A stretch of 64,000 nucleotides of DNA from Thalassovita mangrovi (GTDB lineage: Bacteria > Pseudomonadota > Alphaproteobacteria > Rhodobacterales > Rhodobacteraceae). The stretch spans positions 1 through 64,000 of the forward strand of contig NZ_WWEN01000006.1 of the NCBI RefSeq assembly GCF_009857745.1, in the 5' to 3' direction. Of the stretch, positions 51,691-60,180 are shown in pieces. Within the stretch, counting starts at the first letter, position 1. Every line of letters begins with the position of its first letter. The position numbers and the translations under genes were made by a program. The notes beneath the pieces are model-generated. The model was not told where the DNA came from and searched no databases. It saw only the letters and a list, made by a program, of their open reading frames with translations.

Positions 51691-53655
51691 CTAACGTGAC
51701 CGTTTTGTAAAGCTGATATTTCCCAAAACCCTGTCCAGGGCTTCGCGTTCGCTGCGGTCGATTCGGGCGCCGTTCTTGCCGATTTCATATTGCGCATTGT
51801 CTTCCTGTTCGCTGCGCACCGCGCGGTTGCGGGTTTCGGCGGCCTGCTGCAATCGCCAGGTCACCGCTTCGTCGGCCAGCCCGATCAATTCTTCCTCGGC
51901 CTCGGCGATTTCGGCGGACAGACCCTTTTCGGCCTGCAGCTTGGCGAATTCCTCCGACACGGTCATCCGGGCGGTTTCGACATCGCCCTGACGGCGCACC
52001 GAGGGTGCAATCGCCACATGGGGCAGCGCGAAGATGTTTTCAAGCACCCCCGGCCCCAGAATTTCCGCCAGCCGGTTTTCCAGATCGCCCAACTGGCCGT
52101 GATGCGACAGGTCCAACAGCTTGTCGCGCAGCAGCGCGTAATCGGGATCGGCGCAGTCGAGCCGGTCGATTTCATAGTCGAATTCGGCGATCAGCTCGGG
52201 CTGGCGCACCAGCGTGGCCAGGATTACCGCCTCGCGCACCCGGTTCTGCACCGCGTCGTCGGCGGCGGCCAGGATGGAAAACTTGGTGCCGGGATTGACG
52301 GCAGGGCCGTCCTTGCCGCGCCACGGCTGGCGCCCGCCGCCCTGCCCCGGCACGAAGGCGGCGCGGCGGTTGGGCCGGAACAGGTTCCAGCGCATTTCCT
52401 TGATCGCTTCGCCGTAATGGGCGCGGATCGACGGGTCGCGGATCAGCTTGATCTTTTCGCGCAGCGCCTTGTCCAGCGCCGCCTTGCGTTCGGGACTGTC
52501 GTAGACCTGGCCTTCGGTTTCGCGCCGCCACAGCAGGTCGACCATCGGGATCGCCGCGTCGAGCAGCGCCTGCATCGCGGCCGGGCCTTCGGCGCGGATC
52601 AGGTCGTCGGGGTCCTTGCCTTCGGGCATCAGCGCGAAACGCAGCGACTTGCCCGCCTCCAGCAGCGGCAGCGCCAGGTCGATCACCCGCATCGCGGCGC
52701 GCAGACCGGCGGTGTCGCCGTCCAGCGCGATGACCGGTTCCGATGCGATCCGCCACAGCAAATGCAGCTGGTTGTCGGTGATCGCGGTGCCCAGCGGCGC
52801 GACGGTGGCGCCGAAGCCTGCTTCGGACAGCGCGATCACGTCCATGTATCCTTCGGCCACGATCAGCGGATTGCCCTTGCCCGCCGCTTCGCGCGCGGGG
52901 CCTTGGTTGTAAAGGTTGTGGCCCTTGTCGAACAGTTCGGTTTCCGGCGAATTGAGGTATTTGGCGTTATCGTTCGGGTCCATCGCCCGGCCGCCGAAGG
53001 CGATGCAGCGGCCGCGCGGATCGCGGATCGGATACATGATCCGGTTGCGGAAGACGTCATAGGGCTGCTTGCCCTTGGTCGAGGCCCGCGCCAGACCGGC
53101 GCCGAGGATCAGGCCTTCCTCCACCCCCTTGCCGCGCAGGTGATCCCACAGGTTCTGCCAGCCCTCGGGGGCGAAGCCGATTTCGAACCGGTCCAGCGTT
53201 TCGGGCTTCAGCCCGCGCCGGTCGAGATAACCGCGCGCGGCTTCGGCCCCGCCGCGTTTCAACTGCAGCCGGTAAAACTGCACCGCCATGTCCATGACCT
53301 CGGCCAGCTGGCTGCGGCGGTCGGCCTTCTGCTGCGCCTGCGGGTCGCGTTTGGGCAGCGGCATCCCGGCTTCGCGGGCGAGGATTTCCACCGCCTCCAT
53401 GAAGCCGACATTTTCGGTTTCGCGCACGAAGCTGATCGCGTCGCCCTTCGCGTGGCAGCCGAAGCAGTAATAATAGCCCTTGCGGTCGTCGACGTGGAAC
53501 GACGCGCTCTTTTCCTGGTGGAACGGGCACGGCGCCCACATGTCGCCCTTGCCCTGGTTGGATTTGCGCGTGTCCCACATGACTTTGCGCCCCACCACCT
53601 GTGACAGGCTGAGGCGGTTACGCAATTCATCGAGGAAACCGGGTGGGAGACTCAT
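51691..53655 (-). CDS. dnaG: DNA primase
   Basis: A 654-residue DnaG from ATG 53655 (MSLPPGFLDELRNRLSLSQVVGRKV). The zinc-binding domain is CPFHQEKSASF...YYYCFGCHAKGD. The TOPRIM domain has PLIVAEGYMDVIALSEAGF and VIALDGDTAG. The C-terminal helicase-binding domain shows the usual weak conservation. It makes RNA primers at the fork. It is followed by rpoD in the same direction, the old macromolecular-synthesis arrangement, though the ribosomal protein gene rpsU is absent here. Confidence 0.97.
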   Translation of the reverse strand: MSLPPGFLDELRNRLSLSQVVGRKVMWDTRKSNQGKGDMWAPCPFHQEKSASFHVDDRKGYYYCFGCHAKGDAISFVRETENVGFMEAVEILAREAGMPLPKRDPQAQQKADRRSQLAEVMDMAVQFYRLQLKRGGAEAARGYLDRRGLKPETLDRFEIGFAPEGWQNLWDHLRGKGVEEGLILGAGLARASTKGKQPYDVFRNRIMYPIRDPRGRCIAFGGRAMDPNDNAKYLNSPETELFDKGHNLYNQGPAREAAGKGNPLIVAEGYMDVIALSEAGFGATVAPLGTAITDNQLHLLWRIASEPVIALDGDTAGLRAAMRVIDLALPLLEAGKSLRFALMPEGKDPDDLIRAEGPAAMQALLDAAIPMVDLLWRRETEGQVYDSPERKAALDKALREKIKLIRDPSIRAHYGEAIKEMRWNLFRPNRRAAFVPGQGGGRQPWRGKDGPAVNPGTKFSILAAADDAVQNRVREAVILATLVRQPELIAEFDYEIDRLDCADPDYALLRDKLLDLSHHGQLGDLENRLAEILGPGVLENIFALPHVAIAPSVRRQGDVETARMTVSEEFAKLQAEKGLSAEIAEAEEELIGLADEAVTWRLQQAAETRNRAVRSEQEDNAQYEIGKNGARIDRSEREALDRVLGNISFTKRSR

Positions 53656-53736
53656 GGCAGGAACTATAGTCGCAGCGGCCGGACAAGAAAATGGGCCGCG
53701 CAATCGCGACCCGGATCAGCGGCACGTCGGGGCGGA

Positions 53737-54057
53737 TTATTGCTTGTAGTCGTTACAGGCGGCTTCGAAGGTGGTGACGGTATCGTCGGTCAGTTGATCC
53801 TGCGGCAGCCCGTAAACCCATTGCACCAGGATATCGACATTGCGTTCGTATTTGGTGCCGGCGATGGCATCTGAACGCAGAATGCGCCGGGTCGCGCCCT
53901 TCTGGGACTTGCGCCCGGCGCGCAGGGTCACCGCCTGCTGAACGATGCCGGTCTGGATGCCGCAGCGCTGCTGCCTTTCCTGTGCGGTTTCGGCCAGGGC
54001 CGGGGCCGCCGTCACCAGGGCGGCAATCGTCAGGGCACGGGTCAGGGCACGGATCAT
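53737..54057 (-). CDS. Small periplasmic protein, function unknown
   Basis: A 106-residue protein. Residues 1-22 (MIRALTRALTIAALVTAAPALA) are a clear Sec signal peptide. The mature part is small and basic with two cysteines (QQRCGIQTG and FEAACNDYKQ) that may form a disulfide. It lies 81 bases downstream of the dnaG start on the opposite side and shares the minus strand. I do not recognise the family. Confidence 0.75.
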   Translation of the reverse strand: MIRALTRALTIAALVTAAPALAETAQERQQRCGIQTGIVQQAVTLRAGRKSQKGATRRILRSDAIAGTKYERNVDILVQWVYGLPQDQLTDDTVTTFEAACNDYKQ

Positions 54058-54370
54058 GGATCACCTCGGAAAGCTTTGCGTGCCCCTTGATGACACCCCG
54101 CCGGCGCTGACGCAAGAGGGCGCCAGGCGGGGCCGGCCGGCGCGGATGTCAACGGGGCGATTATCTAAGCTTTTATGGAATTCCCGGCGTTTTGGGCAAC
54201 ACTGGAGCCAGCGGAAACGGATTGTCTCCGAAACGGATACGGGGACCCCAGCAAGACCATCGACCCGCCTCAATTTGGCCACGAATCCCTCACACAACAT
54301 TCCCAGCGCGTAATGCGTCCGTTGGGGACGGGACATCCCTCTGCGGACGGTGTTTTTAAAGGTTAATGAC
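54058..54370. other. Intergenic region upstream of the Tad-type genes
   Basis: This 313-base divergent region between the small periplasmic protein gene and the vWA gene is less GC-rich in its middle. AAAGG before ATG 54371 is the only clear signal; no convincing promoter pair was found. Confidence 0.5.
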
Positions 54371-56098
54371 ATGCAACAGCAGAATATTGACTGCCACAAG
54401 AGTCATCATGACATGGACCGCCCGGCCCGTTTCGACCGGCTGCAAAGGTTCGGCCGCGACGAAGCCGGGTCGATGTCGATGTTTTCCGTATTCCTGTTTA
54501 TCTGCATGCTGATGGTCGCCGGGATCGGCGTCGACCTGATGCGCTATGAACGCAACCGGGCGAACCTGCAGAACACGCTCGACCGCGCGGTTCTGGCGGC
54601 GGCCGACCTGGATCAGACCCGCGACGCGAACGCGGTGGTGGCCGACTACTTCGACAAGGCGGGGATCGCCGACTACCTGACCAGCGTGACGGTAGACCAG
54701 GGGCTGGGATACAAGACGGTCAACGCCTCGGCGAAATCCACGCTCGACACCTTCTTCCTGCCGCTGATCGGCATCGACAATCTGACCGCCCCGGCCAGCG
54801 GCACCGCCGAGGAACGGGTTGGCAGCGTGGAAATTTCGCTGGTGCTGGACGTGTCGGGATCGATGGCCAGCAATTCGCGGCTGGCGCGGCTGAAACCGGC
54901 GGCGATCGAATTCGTGGATGCGATCCTGACCGCCTCGCAAAGCGGCACCGCCTCGATCTCGGTGATCCCTTATGCGATGCAGGTTAATGCTGGGAAACCG
55001 ATCCTGGAAGAATACACCACCACGGCGGAACACGATTATTCGTATTGCATCAATTTCAACGACGACCAGTTCAGCAAATCCGGCCTGGAACAGGACGAGA
55101 TGTTGGAACTGACCGCCCATTTCGACCCGTTTACCTGGGACGATGGCGGCGTGACCTACACGGTTTGCCCGACCTTCGACTATTCGCAGATCCTCCCCTT
55201 CACCAACGACCAGACCGAACTGCATGACTACATCAACGCGCTCGAAGCCTGGGGCAACACTTCGATCGATATCGGGATGAAATGGGGCACGGTTCTGCTT
55301 GATCCGACCACCCGCCCGGTGGTGAACGCCCTGATCAGCAAGGGTGAGGTCAATCCGCAATTTGCCGACCGCCCGGTGAATTACAATTCGGGCGAGACGC
55401 TGAAGATCATCGTGCTGATGACCGATGGGCAGAACACGAACCAGTATATGCTGAATCCGTCGATGCGCGATGGACTGTCGGATGTCTGGTACAAACCGGT
55501 AAGCGGCGACCTCAACGGGAACGGGGAACAGGACTACGGCGAAACCAATTACCAAATCGCCCGCTATTCGATGATGCGCAGCAACGGAAGCACGACCGAC
55601 TACTGGTGGCCAAACGAAACCCGCTATGACAATTACGAAGACTGGTACAGCCATCCCTTCGGCGATTGCGAAGATCCGAATGATGCAAGTTCACCCGCCT
55701 GTGAAGACGGCGAGGACCGGGCAGAGGACGAGAGCCTGGGTCTGTCACTCGTCCGGCAACTGACCTACCCGGAACTGTTCAACATGACCTCGCTGGCCCA
55801 CAACGCCGAATACAATCATTCCTACCAGGGCAACCGGTGGTCGGCATGGTATTCCAACGCGTTTTCGAAAAAGGAAGCCTCGGCCAAGGATCAGCGTACC
55901 AATCACATCTGTGACGCCGCCAAGGATGAAGGCATCGTTGTATTCACCATTGGCTTCGAAGCGCCGCGTTCCGGCCAGCGCCTGCTGTCGCGCTGCGCCA
56001 GTTCGCCCAGCCACCATTTCGACGTGAACGGGCTGGATATCGCGGATGCCTTCGATTCCATCGCCGCCTCGATCACCAAACTGAGGCTGGTCCAATGA
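54371..56098 (+). CDS. TadG-like protein with von Willebrand A domain
   Basis: A 575-residue protein. A cytoplasmic N-terminus is followed by one TM helix (SMSMFSVFLFICMLMVAGIGVDLMRYERNRANLQNTLDRAVLAAA), the TadG/Flp-assembly N-terminal pattern. A VWA domain starts near residue 155 with the MIDAS motif LVLDVSGSMASNSRL and later LMTDGQNTNQYM. A long acidic Asn/Tyr-rich insertion lies around residues 375-465. Start ATG 54371 is used because AAAGG is 8 bases upstream. It is first of three overlapping genes, and is likely part of tight-adherence pilus assembly or envelope attachment. Confidence 0.85.
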   Translation: MQQQNIDCHKSHHDMDRPARFDRLQRFGRDEAGSMSMFSVFLFICMLMVAGIGVDLMRYERNRANLQNTLDRAVLAAADLDQTRDANAVVADYFDKAGIADYLTSVTVDQGLGYKTVNASAKSTLDTFFLPLIGIDNLTAPASGTAEERVGSVEISLVLDVSGSMASNSRLARLKPAAIEFVDAILTASQSGTASISVIPYAMQVNAGKPILEEYTTTAEHDYSYCINFNDDQFSKSGLEQDEMLELTAHFDPFTWDDGGVTYTVCPTFDYSQILPFTNDQTELHDYINALEAWGNTSIDIGMKWGTVLLDPTTRPVVNALISKGEVNPQFADRPVNYNSGETLKIIVLMTDGQNTNQYMLNPSMRDGLSDVWYKPVSGDLNGNGEQDYGETNYQIARYSMMRSNGSTTDYWWPNETRYDNYEDWYSHPFGDCEDPNDASSPACEDGEDRAEDESLGLSLVRQLTYPELFNMTSLAHNAEYNHSYQGNRWSAWYSNAFSKKEASAKDQRTNHICDAAKDEGIVVFTIGFEAPRSGQRLLSRCASSPSHHFDVNGLDIADAFDSIAASITKLRLVQ

Positions 56099-56628
56099 GC
56101 ATGTTCCGGCATTTCCTGGATCGTTTCCGCAGGTCCGAGCGCGGCTCGGCCACGCTGGAATTCGTCATCGTCTTCCCGATCTTCATGGTGCTGATGATGT
56201 CATCGTGGGAACTGGGCGTGATCACCATGCGCACCACCACGATCGAACGGGCTACCGACCTTGTGGTGCGCGATATCCGGCTCGGCACCGGCAGCGCCCC
56301 GCAGCATGACCAGATCAAGCAGCAGATCTGCGACAAGGCGCCGATCCTGAACAATTGCGACACCAACCTGCGGGTCGAAATGATCCAGCTCGACCCGCGC
56401 GCCTGGGTCGATCCGCCGGCGGATGCCGATTGCACCGATACCGCTCAGACGGTTTCGCCGGTACGGACCTTTGAAAACGGCCAGGAAAACGACCTGATGC
56501 TGATCCGGGTCTGTTTCAAGGTCGAACCGGTCTTCCCGGGGGTGGGTCTTGGTCACAAGCTCGTCGAAAACAGCGGCGGACAATATGCCCTGGTGGCCGC
56601 GGCCGCCTTCGTACAGGAGCCGATTTGA
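56095..56628 (+). CDS. TadE-like pilus-assembly protein
   Basis: The protein has 177 residues. The N-terminus RRSERGSATLEFVIVFPIFMVLMMSSWELG is the TadE signature (a charged stretch, Gly-Ser, Glu in the hydrophobic helix). The rest is a periplasmic domain with several cysteines. It overlaps the vWA gene by 4 bp and the next gene by 4 bp. Pseudopilin-like TadE proteins are processed by TadV. Confidence 0.85.
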   Translation: MSMFRHFLDRFRRSERGSATLEFVIVFPIFMVLMMSSWELGVITMRTTTIERATDLVVRDIRLGTGSAPQHDQIKQQICDKAPILNNCDTNLRVEMIQLDPRAWVDPPADADCTDTAQTVSPVRTFENGQENDLMLIRVCFKVEPVFPGVGLGHKLVENSGGQYALVAAAAFVQEPI

Positions 56629-57191
56629 TGCCTATCGTGACCCGCGCCAAACAGTTCCTGCGCCGCTTCGGTTCCGAAACCGGGGGATCCGTTGCACTGG
56701 AAGCGGTGATCGTCGCCCCCTTCCTGTTCTGGGTGTTCCTGGCCAGCTATGTCTATTTCGACGCCTATCGCCAGACCAGCGTGAACATCAAAGCCAATTA
56801 CACCATCGGCGACCTGCTGTCGCGCGAAACCGAGGCGATCAACGAAAGCTATATCGACAGCATGGAATCGCTGTTCACCTTCCTGGCCAAGACCGGATCG
56901 GATGCGCGTATCCGGATTTCGGTGGCGATGTGGGACGAAGAGGACAACGTTTACAAACTGGACTGGTCCCGGGCCCGCGGCGGCGAAACCGCTCTCACCG
57001 ATGCCGACATCAACGGCATGGCCAACGAATTGCCCACGCTGATGGACAATGAACGGGTCATCGTGGTGGAAACCTGGAGCCATTACAGCCCGCTTTTCCA
57101 AGTCGGGCTGCCGGAAGAGGACATCTACGAACGCTCCTCCACCAGCCCGCGTTTCGCACCGCAACTGGTCTGGGACCGCTACGCGGATTGA
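56625..57191 (+). CDS. TadE/TadG-like pilus-assembly protein
   Basis: A 188-residue protein with the N-terminus RRFGSETGGSVALEAVIVAPFLFWVFLASYVYFDAYRQ, like TadE but with less conservation. A periplasmic domain follows. It ends SPRFAPQLVWDRYAD. Overlap of 4 bp with the preceding gene makes this the third member of the unit. No tadA, tadB, tadC or cpaC is in the window. Confidence 0.82.
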   Translation: MMPIVTRAKQFLRRFGSETGGSVALEAVIVAPFLFWVFLASYVYFDAYRQTSVNIKANYTIGDLLSRETEAINESYIDSMESLFTFLAKTGSDARIRISVAMWDEEDNVYKLDWSRARGGETALTDADINGMANELPTLMDNERVIVVETWSHYSPLFQVGLPEEDIYERSSTSPRFAPQLVWDRYAD

Positions 57192-57209
57192 TCCGGGATC
57201 AGGCAGGGA

Positions 57210-57698
57210 TCAGGCGGCGCGCCCGGCGATCTGGGCCTGGATCAGTTCGGCCATGATCTTGGTCTGTGATCCGGGCATCACGCCGCCGATCCCGACCCGG
57301 CGGCCCAGCCGCCACCAGATTCCCGGATGCCAGGCGCGCGGCTGCGGCGCGCCCAGGCGAATCATGAACCCGTTCGACGGCTTGAAGGCGAAGGTGCCGC
57401 GTTCGACCGCGACGATATCCTCGATCCGCGCGATCACCCGGCCCTCGCTGTCGGTCAGCGCCTCGGCTGTCAGCCGCAGCTGCAGCGCGGTCGCGGCATG
57501 CATCTTGACCGACAGGGCGATCGCGGCCGCGCCCAGCACGATCAGGAACAGCTGCCACCCCAGCGACGCCGGCGGCTGCACGAAGCCCACATAGATCAGC
57601 AGCGCGCCCAGCACCGCCGTCATGCCCACCCCCAGCCAGCGCCGCGGCGCCGAGGCCTGCGCGGTGGTCAGAATGTCCTGCTTGTCCGATCCGTTCAT
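57210..57698 (-). CDS. Small membrane protein, PH-like, function unknown
   Basis: A 162-residue protein from ATG 57698 (MNGSDKQDILTTAQ) after a GGGGAG site. It has two hydrophobic helices (about residues 24-42 and 48-66) followed by a beta-rich domain (LRLTAEALTDSEGRVIARIEDIVAVERGTFAFKPSNGFMIRLG) that resembles bacterial PH-like YdbT/DUF304 domains. It converges on the Tad-type block. Function unknown. Confidence 0.72.
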   Translation of the reverse strand: MNGSDKQDILTTAQASAPRRWLGVGMTAVLGALLIYVGFVQPPASLGWQLFLIVLGAAAIALSVKMHAATALQLRLTAEALTDSEGRVIARIEDIVAVERGTFAFKPSNGFMIRLGAPQPRAWHPGIWWRLGRRVGIGGVMPGSQTKIMAELIQAQIAGRAA

Positions 57699-57767
57699 CG
57701 TCTCTCCCCTCATCCTTTGCGCCGCACATAGCGGGTCTTGCGCCGCAAGGCGAGAGGCAAGCGGCGC

Positions 57768-58364
57768 TCAGACGGAAACCGCCTTGCGCACCATGTCCCA
57801 ATAGATGCGTTCCACCTCACCCGCCGACAGCCGGCCTTCGGCCCGGTACCAGGTGGTGACCCCGGTCAGCATCGCGATCACCGCCATGGTTTCGATCCGC
57901 GTGTCGGCGGGGGCGAAGACGCCCTCTTCCTCGCCCTGGCGCAGGATCGCTTCCAGCTCGTTTTCATAGTCGCGGCGCAGGGCTTCGATCTCGGCGAAGT
58001 TTTCCGGCGTCAGGTTGCGCAGCTCCATATAGGCGATGAACACCTCGTCCGAACGATCGAGGTGATAGCGGATGTGGAACCGGGTGAAGTCTTCGAGCTG
58101 TTCCAGCGCGCTGCCCGCGCCGCGGTGCTTGGCCCGTTCGGCCAGCAGGTCTTCCATGTGCCGCTTCATCAGGTCGAACAGCAGCGATTGCTTGTCGGGG
58201 GTGTAATTGTACAGCGCCCCGGCCTGCACGCCGACCTCCTTGGCGATCTGGCGCATCGAGACGGCGGCATAGCCGTGGCGCGCGAAAAGCCTGAGCGCCG
58301 CGTCCAGGACGCGGGGGCCGGTGATATCGGAATGGGAACCTGCTGTTCTTGCCATGACAGGCAA
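57768..58364 (-). CDS. TetR-family transcriptional regulator
   Basis: A 198-residue protein with the TetR N-terminal HTH LRLFARHGYAAVSMRQIAKEVGVQAGALYNYTPDKQSLLFDLMKRHMEDLL. The C-terminal ligand-binding region is of the generic type seen in regulators of fatty-acid or acyl-CoA genes. It is divergent from the lipoprotein gene. Target unknown. Confidence 0.88.
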   Translation of the reverse strand: MPVMARTAGSHSDITGPRVLDAALRLFARHGYAAVSMRQIAKEVGVQAGALYNYTPDKQSLLFDLMKRHMEDLLAERAKHRGAGSALEQLEDFTRFHIRYHLDRSDEVFIAYMELRNLTPENFAEIEALRRDYENELEAILRQGEEEGVFAPADTRIETMAVIAMLTGVTTWYRAEGRLSAGEVERIYWDMVRKAVSV

Positions 58365-58479
58365 TTTAACTGAACATGCGTTCAGATCAAAGGGGGATCA
58401 AAGCGCTTTCGCGGCAATGGCTTGCGGGGCGGCCGGTTCTGGTGCAAGAAAAACCATCCCTAGACCGCGAGACGTCATC

Positions 58480-58755
58480 ATGCGCGCGCCCGTTATCCCG
58501 ATCCTGTTCCTGTCGCTGACCGGTCTGACCTGTCTGGCCGGCTGCACGGATTTTCCCGATCTCGACGAGCGGATCGAACCGGCGGCGCGCACCGCCCCCT
58601 ACCCGGCGCTGATTCCGCTCGACGCCGTGCTGGGCGGCGGCACAGAACCGCAGATCACCGACACCACCGGCACCGATCTGGAAGCCCGCGCCAGCGCCCT
58701 GCGCGCCAGGGCGGCGCGGCTGCGCGCACAGGTCGCGGCCGAGGCCGAAAGCTGA
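58480..58755 (+). CDS. Small lipoprotein, function unknown
   Basis: A 91-residue protein from ATG 58480 (MRAPVIPILFLSLTGLTCLAGC). The lipobox LAGC gives Cys at about residue 22. The mature part is acidic and then helical and Arg/Ala rich (LEARASALRARAARLRAQVAAEAE). It lies 98 bases before hom on the same strand. Family not recognised beyond resemblance to short roseobacterial lipoproteins. Confidence 0.72.
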   Translation: MRAPVIPILFLSLTGLTCLAGCTDFPDLDERIEPAARTAPYPALIPLDAVLGGGTEPQITDTTGTDLEARASALRARAARLRAQVAAEAES

Positions 58756-58853
58756 CGCGAGGCTGGCCCGCCTCCGCCAATTGCCGCGTTGCACCGGGCA
58801 GCAAGACCCGATACATCGGCTGCCTAGGATAAGTGATCTTTCAGGAGGGCCAG

Positions 58854-60140
58854 ATGAGCCACCCCTTGCGCCTCGGAATTGCCGGGCTGGGCACCGTCGG
58901 TGTCGGCGTTATCAAAATCGTCCGTCAACAGGCCGCCCTTCTGACAGCGCGCACCGGCCGCGAGGTGACGATCAGCGCCATTTCGGCCCGCTCGCGGGGC
59001 AAGGATCGCGGCGTGAACCTGTCGGGTTACGACTGGGAAGACGACCCCGTCGCGCTGGCGCAGCGCGGCGACGTGGACGTCTATGTCGAACTGATGGGCG
59101 GATCGGACGGCCCCGCGAAAGCGTCTATCGAAGCCGCGCTGAAGGCGGGCAAGGACGTGGTCACCGCCAACAAGGCGCTGCTGGCCCATCACGGCCAGGA
59201 ACTGGCCGAACTGGCCGAAGCCCAGGGCCGGGTGATCCGTTACGAGGCCGCCGTCGCCGGTGGCATCCCGATCATCAAGGCGCTGACCGAAGGTTTGGCC
59301 GCCAATGAAATCACCCGCGTCATGGGCGTGATGAACGGCACCTGCAATTACATCCTGACCCGGATGGAGGCGACCGGCCAGGGCTACAACGCGCTGTTCG
59401 AGGAAGCCAACAAGCTGGGCTATCTCGAAGCCGACCCGAACCTCGACGTGGGCGGCATCGATGCCGGGCACAAGCTGTCGATCCTGTCGACGCTTGCCTT
59501 CGGCACCAAGATCGATTTCGACGGGGTGGAACTGGAAGGCATCCAGCGCATCAGCCTCGAAGACATCCGCCAGGCCGCCGACATGGGCTATCGCATCAAG
59601 CTGCTGGGCGTGGCGCAGATGACCGGGCGCGGGCTGGAACAGCGCATGTCGCCCTGTCTGGTCCCCGCCGACAGCCCGCTGGGCCAATTGGAAGGCGGCA
59701 CCAACATGGTGGTGGTCGAAGGCGACAGCGTCGGTCAGGTCGTGCTGCGCGGCGCCGGTGCGGGCGAAGGCCCGACCGCCAGCGCGGTGATGGGCGATGT
59801 CTGCGATATCGCGCGCGGCATCCGCTACCCGGTCTTCGGCCAGACGGCGGACAGCCTGAAACCGGCACCGCGCGCGCAATCCACCCTGCCCGCGCCCTAT
59901 TACCTGCGCATGGGTCTGCGCGACAAACCCGGCGCGCTGGCCAAGGTCGCCTCGATCCTCGGCGAGGCGGGCGTGTCGATCAACCGGATGCGCCAATACG
60001 GCCATGTCGACGACAGCGCCCCGGTGCTGATCGTCACCCACAAGACCACCCGCGCCGATATCGACGCGGCGCTGTCGGCGATGGAAACCACCGACGTGGT
60101 GACCGGCGCACCGGTGGCGCTGCGGATCGAAAGCGTGTGA
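58854..60140 (+). CDS. hom: Homoserine dehydrogenase
   Basis: A 428-residue enzyme with an NAD(P)-binding domain (RLGIAGLGTVGVGVIKIV), the catalytic domain (MNGTCNYILTRMEATGQGYNALFEEANKLGYLEADPNLDVGGIDAGHKLSIL, with the catalytic Lys and Asp) and a C-terminal ACT domain (YYLRMGLRDKPGALAKVASILGEAGVSINRM) for feedback control by amino acids. It converts aspartate semialdehyde to homoserine. AGGAGG precedes ATG 58854. recJ follows after 40 bases. Confidence 0.96.
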   Translation: MSHPLRLGIAGLGTVGVGVIKIVRQQAALLTARTGREVTISAISARSRGKDRGVNLSGYDWEDDPVALAQRGDVDVYVELMGGSDGPAKASIEAALKAGKDVVTANKALLAHHGQELAELAEAQGRVIRYEAAVAGGIPIIKALTEGLAANEITRVMGVMNGTCNYILTRMEATGQGYNALFEEANKLGYLEADPNLDVGGIDAGHKLSILSTLAFGTKIDFDGVELEGIQRISLEDIRQAADMGYRIKLLGVAQMTGRGLEQRMSPCLVPADSPLGQLEGGTNMVVVEGDSVGQVVLRGAGAGEGPTASAVMGDVCDIARGIRYPVFGQTADSLKPAPRAQSTLPAPYYLRMGLRDKPGALAKVASILGEAGVSINRMRQYGHVDDSAPVLIVTHKTTRADIDAALSAMETTDVVTGAPVALRIESV

Positions 60141-60180
60141 CCCCCAAGGCCCGCACAGGCGGGCGAGGAACGGTAAGGCA

